DNA from: Pseudoroseicyclus tamaricis
Lineage (GTDB): Bacteria; Pseudomonadota; Alphaproteobacteria; Rhodobacterales; Rhodobacteraceae
Length of the DNA stretch: 64,000 bases
Direction: 5' to 3'
Assembly: GCF_012070395.1 (NCBI RefSeq)
Contig: NZ_JAAFYS010000002.1
Location: forward strand, 310,001 to 374,000
This document shows positions 60,560 to 64,000 of this stretch, one piece after another. Position 1 is the stretch's first letter, and the number at the start of each line of letters is the position of its first letter. A program made the translations under genes and the position numbers. The notes beneath the pieces are model-generated. The model was given only the letters and a program-made list of their open reading frames with translations. It ran no database searches and had not been told where the DNA came from.

Positions 60560-61813
60560 ATGGAACCGAGACTGACACAGCGCTCCATGGCCTTCGTTCT
60601 GGCCGGGGGGCGCGGCTCGCGCCTGCGCGAGCTGACGGATTACCGGGTCAAGCCGGCCGTCTACTTCGGCGGCAAGGCGCGGATCATCGATTTCGCCCTC
60701 TCCAACGCCATGAATTCCGGCATCCGCAAGATCGCCGTCGCCACGCAGTACAAGGCCCACTCGCTCATCCGCCACATGCAGCGGGGGTGGAGCTTTTTTC
60801 GCGCCGAGCGCAACGAGTTCCTCGACATCCTGCCCGCCTCGCAGCGGATGGACGAGACGAGCTGGTATCGCGGCACGGCCGATGCGGTGACGCAGAACAT
60901 CGACATCGTCGACAGCTACGGCGTCGACTACATCGTCATCCTCGCCGGCGACCATATCTACAAGATGGATTACGAGATCATGCTCCGCCAGCATGTGGAG
61001 ACGGGGGCCGATGTGACGATCGGCTGCCTGACCGTGCCGCGGATGGAGGCGACGGCCTTCGGTGTCATGCATGTCGACAAGAGCGACAGGATCACCTCCT
61101 TCCTCGAAAAGCCGGCCGATCCGCCGGCCATCCCGGGGGAGCCGGACAAGGCGCTCGCCTCGATGGGGATCTACGTCTTCTCCTGGCCCTTCCTGCGCGA
61201 CCTGCTGCGCCGCGACGCGGAGGATCCGAACTCCTCCCACGATTTCGGCAACGACCTGATCCCCGAGCTGGTGACGAACGGCAAGGCCATGGCCCACCGC
61301 TTCGACGACAGCTGCGTGCGCGCCCCCGGCCGCCCCGCCTACTGGAAGGATGTCGGCACCGTCGATGCCTTCCACCAGGCGAATATCGACCTCACCAACT
61401 TCGACCCCGATCTGAACCTCTGGGACCGCGAGTGGCCCGTCTGGACCTATTCGGAAAGCGCGCCGCCCGCCAAGTTCATCCATGACGAGACCGACAGGCG
61501 CGGTGTCGCCATCTCCTCCATGGTTTCGGGCGGCTGCGTCATCTCCGGGACGGAGGTGCGCAACTCGCTGCTCTTCACGCAGGTGCATACCAATTCCTTC
61601 GCCGTCCTCGACCACGCCGTGGTCCTGCCCTACGTCACCGTGCACCGGTCGGCGCGGCTGCGCCGGGTGGTGATCGACGCCGGCGTCGAGATCCCCGAGG
61701 GGCTCGTCGTCGGGGAGGATCCGGACGAGGATGCCAAGTGGTTCCGCGTCAGCGAGCGCGGGGTGACGCTGATCACCCAGGCGATGCTGGACAAGCGCGA
61801 CGCCGCGAGGTGA
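60560..61813 (+). CDS. glgC: Glucose-1-phosphate adenylyltransferase
   Basis: 417 residues: [34 protein letters not shown] (pyrophosphorylase and allosteric region), [19 protein letters not shown], and a C-terminal left-handed beta-helix. Makes ADP-glucose, the committed step of glycogen synthesis. GGAGGAGAG precedes the ATG. Confidence 0.96.
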   Translation: MEPRLTQRSMAFVLAGGRGSRLRELTDYRVKPAVYFGGKARIIDFALSNAMNSGIRKIAVATQYKAHSLIRHMQRGWSFFRAERNEFLDILPASQRMDETSWYRGTADAVTQNIDIVDSYGVDYIVILAGDHIYKMDYEIMLRQHVETGADVTIGCLTVPRMEATAFGVMHVDKSDRITSFLEKPADPPAIPGEPDKALASMGIYVFSWPFLRDLLRRDAEDPNSSHDFGNDLIPELVTNGKAMAHRFDDSCVRAPGRPAYWKDVGTVDAFHQANIDLTNFDPDLNLWDREWPVWTYSESAPPAKFIHDETDRRGVAISSMVSGGCVISGTEVRNSLLFTQVHTNSFAVLDHAVVLPYVTVHRSARLRRVVIDAGVEIPEGLVVGEDPDEDAKWFRVSERGVTLITQAMLDKRDAAR

Positions 61814-61854
61814 GGCAAGCGCCGGCCCGGGGCGGGCGGAGAGGAACGGAAGCG

Positions 61855-63288
61855 ATGAGAGACGTGCTCTCGGTGGCATCGGAATGCGCGCCGCTGGTCA
61901 AGACGGGCGGGCTGGCCGACGTGGTGGGCGCCCTGCCCTCGGCGCTGGCGGCGCATGAGGTGCGCGTCCGCACCCTCCTGCCCGGCTACCCGGCGGTGAT
62001 GACGGCGCTCGGCTCCACCTCCGGCACGCTCTGCGAGGAGGAGGAGCTCTTCGGCGGCCCGGCCCGCATCCTCGCGGGGGAGGTGGCGGGGCTGGACCTC
62101 CTCGTCCTCGACGCGCCGCATCTCTTCGCCCGCGAGGGCTCCATCTACCTCGGCCCCGACGGTGCCGACTGGTCCGACAATGCCGAGCGCTTCGCCGCCC
62201 TCTCCTGGATGGCGGCGCGGATCGGTGGCGGTTGCCTGCCCGGCTGGACGCCGCAGGTGATCCACGCGCATGACTGGCAAGCGGCGCTGGTGGCCGACCA
62301 CCTCGCCATGCAGGGCGTCACGGGCATCGGCACGGTGCTGACGATCCACAACATCGCCTTTCAGGGCCTGTTCGAGGCGCACCGGCTGGAGGATCTGCGG
62401 CTCGACCCGGCCCGCTACCACAGCGAAGGCTTCGAGTACTGGGGCAAGGTCAGCGCCCTGAAGGCCGGGCTGACGGCCTGCGACAGGCTCACCACCGTCT
62501 CCCCGGGCTATGCCAACGAGCTGATGCGCCCCGAGTTCGGCATGGGGCTCGATGGCGTCATGCGCGCCCGCCGGGCGGAGCTGACCGGCATCCTCAACGG
62601 CATCGACGAGGCGGTGTGGAACCCGGCGGAGGACAGCCTGATCCCCGCCCCCTACAAGCGCCCGCGCGGCAAGGCGGCGAACAAGGCCGCCCTGCAGGCC
62701 GAGTTCGGCCTGCCGGAGGCGGAGGGGCCGCTGTGCATCGTCGTCTCCCGCCTGACCGAGCAGAAGGGCCTCGACCTGCTTGTCGAGGCGCTGCCTGTCC
62801 TGCTGGAACGGGGCGGCCAGCTCGCCCTCCTCGGCACCGGCAACCGCGATCTGGAGGCGACGCTGACGGAGTGGGCGGAGACGCAAGCCAATGTCGCCGT
62901 GCAGATCGGCTACGACGAGGCGCTCTCGCACCGGATGATGGCGGGCGCCGATGCCATCCTCGTCCCCTCCCGCTTCGAGCCCTGCGGGCTGACGCAGCTC
63001 TACGGGCTGCGCTACGGCACGCTGCCCGTCGTGGCGCTGACGGGCGGGCTGGCCGACACGGTCATCAACGCCTCGCCCGCGGCGCTGTCCAAGCCTGTGG
63101 CAACCGGGCTCCAGTTCTGGCCGGCCGATGCCGAGGCGCTGAAGAATGCGCTTGCAAGGCTCTGCAATCTCTACTCTTCTCCGTCAACCTTCCGGCAGCT
63201 GCAGAAGAACGCCATGGCGCAGCCGGTGGGCTGGAACAGCTCCGCCGCGGCCTATGCGCGGCTCTATGACGAGGTCTCTCCCGCCTGA
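61855..63288 (+). CDS. glgA: Glycogen synthase
   Basis: 477 residues, GT5 family: SECAPLVKTGGLADVVGALP (K-T-G-G-L ADP-glucose motif), HAHDWQAAL, TIHNIAFQG, and the C-terminal PSRFEPCGLTQLYGLRYGT. Transfers glucose from ADP-glucose to glucan. ATG at 61855 follows GGAGAGGAA. Coupled to glgX by TGATG. Confidence 0.96.
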   Translation: MRDVLSVASECAPLVKTGGLADVVGALPSALAAHEVRVRTLLPGYPAVMTALGSTSGTLCEEEELFGGPARILAGEVAGLDLLVLDAPHLFAREGSIYLGPDGADWSDNAERFAALSWMAARIGGGCLPGWTPQVIHAHDWQAALVADHLAMQGVTGIGTVLTIHNIAFQGLFEAHRLEDLRLDPARYHSEGFEYWGKVSALKAGLTACDRLTTVSPGYANELMRPEFGMGLDGVMRARRAELTGILNGIDEAVWNPAEDSLIPAPYKRPRGKAANKAALQAEFGLPEAEGPLCIVVSRLTEQKGLDLLVEALPVLLERGGQLALLGTGNRDLEATLTEWAETQANVAVQIGYDEALSHRMMAGADAILVPSRFEPCGLTQLYGLRYGTLPVVALTGGLADTVINASPAALSKPVATGLQFWPADAEALKNALARLCNLYSSPSTFRQLQKNAMAQPVGWNSSAAAYARLYDEVSPA

Positions 63289-64000
63289 TGCCGGGACGCT
63301 ACGCGATCAAGCCGGGCCGGGCCTTCCCGCTCGGCGCGACATTCGACGGGGAAGGCGTCAACTTCGCCGTCTTCTCGGAACATGCCTCGCGCATGACGCT
63401 GTGCCTCTTCTCCGACGACGGGCGCGACGAGACACTCAACATCGACCTGCCGGAGCATGACGGGCACGTCTGGCACGGCTACCTCACCGGCATCCGCCCC
63501 GGCCAGCATTACGGCTACCGCGCCCACGGCCCCTACCGGCCCGACGAGGGGCACCGGTTCAACCCGCACAAGCTGCTGATCGACCCCTACGCCAAGAAGC
63601 TCTCGGGCCACCCGCGCTGGCACGACGCGCTGATGGGCTACGACGTCAGCGCCATGCACAAGGACCTGACGTTCGACACCCGCAACTCGGCCCCCTACAT
63701 GCCGCGCTCGATCGTCGTCGATCCCTGCTTCTCATGGGGTAATGACCGGCCGCCGCGCACGCCGCTGCACGAGACGGTCGTCTACGAGGCGCATGTGAAG
63801 GGGCTGACGGCCGCCAAGCCCGGCACGCCCTACCCCGGCACCTACCTCGCCCTCGCCTCCGACCAGGTGATCGACCACCTGCTCAAGCTCGGCGTCACGG
63901 CGCTGGAGCTGCTGCCCGTCCACGCCTTCATCGACGACCGCTTCCTGCTCGACAAGGGGCTGAAGAACTACTGGGGCTACATGTCCATCGGCTTCTTCGC
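63288..64000 (+). CDS. glgX: Glycogen debranching enzyme GlgX, 5' part
   Basis: The frame opens at ATG 63288, overlapping the glgA stop, and runs off the window after ~237 codons. The N-terminal CBM48 domain (PLGATFDGEGVNFAVFSEHA, HGYLTGIRPGQHYGYRAHGPY) and the beginning of the GH13 barrel (YEAHVKGLTA, ALELLPVHAF) are seen. GlgX cleaves alpha-1,6 branches of limit dextrin. Active-site Asp/Glu lie beyond the window. Confidence 0.93.
   Translation, partial: MPGRYAIKPGRAFPLGATFDGEGVNFAVFSEHASRMTLCLFSDDGRDETLNIDLPEHDGHVWHGYLTGIRPGQHYGYRAHGPYRPDEGHRFNPHKLLIDPYAKKLSGHPRWHDALMGYDVSAMHKDLTFDTRNSAPYMPRSIVVDPCFSWGNDRPPRTPLHETVVYEAHVKGLTAAKPGTPYPGTYLALASDQVIDHLLKLGVTALELLPVHAFIDDRFLLDKGLKNYWGYMSIGFF

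Overview
The window is a single high-G+C (by eye about two-thirds G+C or more) chromosomal segment of an alphaproteobacterium, almost certainly a Rhodobacteraceae/Rhodobacterales member. The reasons are gene content and order: mnmA-sciP-ctrA followed by ligA-recG, the cell-cycle/nucleoid set CtrA, SciP, HdaA and GapR, an NDUFA12-type complex I subunit beside mlaD and a DUF2155 gene, accB-accC-aat, DUF4167, GTGA/TGATG start-stop couplings, and GAAC-N7-GAAC type SOS boxes. No tRNA, rRNA, CRISPR array, prophage or transposase was seen.

Layout. 1-871: end of an rRNA methyltransferase and a PIN-domain protein. 1007-8360: tRNA thiolation (mnmA), cell-cycle control (sciP, ctrA, each preceded by a near-consensus CtrA box), DNA ligase, RecG, then a 39-residue membrane protein preceded by two LexA-type boxes. 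8630-13483: drug exporter, DsbA-like protein, XRE-cupin regulator, small acidic protein, family 5 solute-binding protein. 13557-13667: a candidate small RNA. 13972-19924: hydroxybutyrate dehydrogenase with a coupled pentapeptide protein, LysE exporter, DUF502, the pseudouridine pair psuK-psuG, HupE-like protein. 20233-22235: rpsB-tsf with a structured leader and a clear terminator. 22581-32023: LuxR solo, ectoine-hydrolase-like peptidase, DUF4167, prfA-prmC, agmatinase with an aminotransferase, an A+T-rich orphan gene, M20 amidohydrolase. 32072-37707: mazG, iron-binding protein, proS, glycolipid-binding protein and a three-gene copper-type periplasmic group. 37902-42094: AI-2E family permease, hdaA, gapR, small membrane proteins, a FliM/FliN-like protein.

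42172-54392 reads as a sensing, uptake and activation locus for a small carboxylate: a symporter-fused histidine kinase, a small membrane protein and a receiver-only response regulator, then an ScfR-like regulator divergent from a complete Liv-type ABC importer that runs into acetyl-CoA synthetase. 54521-59444 holds acetyltransferase, accB, accC and aat, then the convergent NDUFA12-mlaD-DUF2155 group. 59654-64000 is an alpha/beta hydrolase and the glycogen operon glgC-glgA-glgX, cut by the window edge.

Most of the window is core metabolism and information processing. The points most worth a second look are the doubly SOS-boxed microprotein (8167-8360), the candidate small RNA (13592-13667), the carboxylate locus with its symporter-kinase (42172-54392), and the A+T-rich orphan gene (30309-30782). 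Functions are read from motifs and family resemblance recognised by eye; no database search was run.
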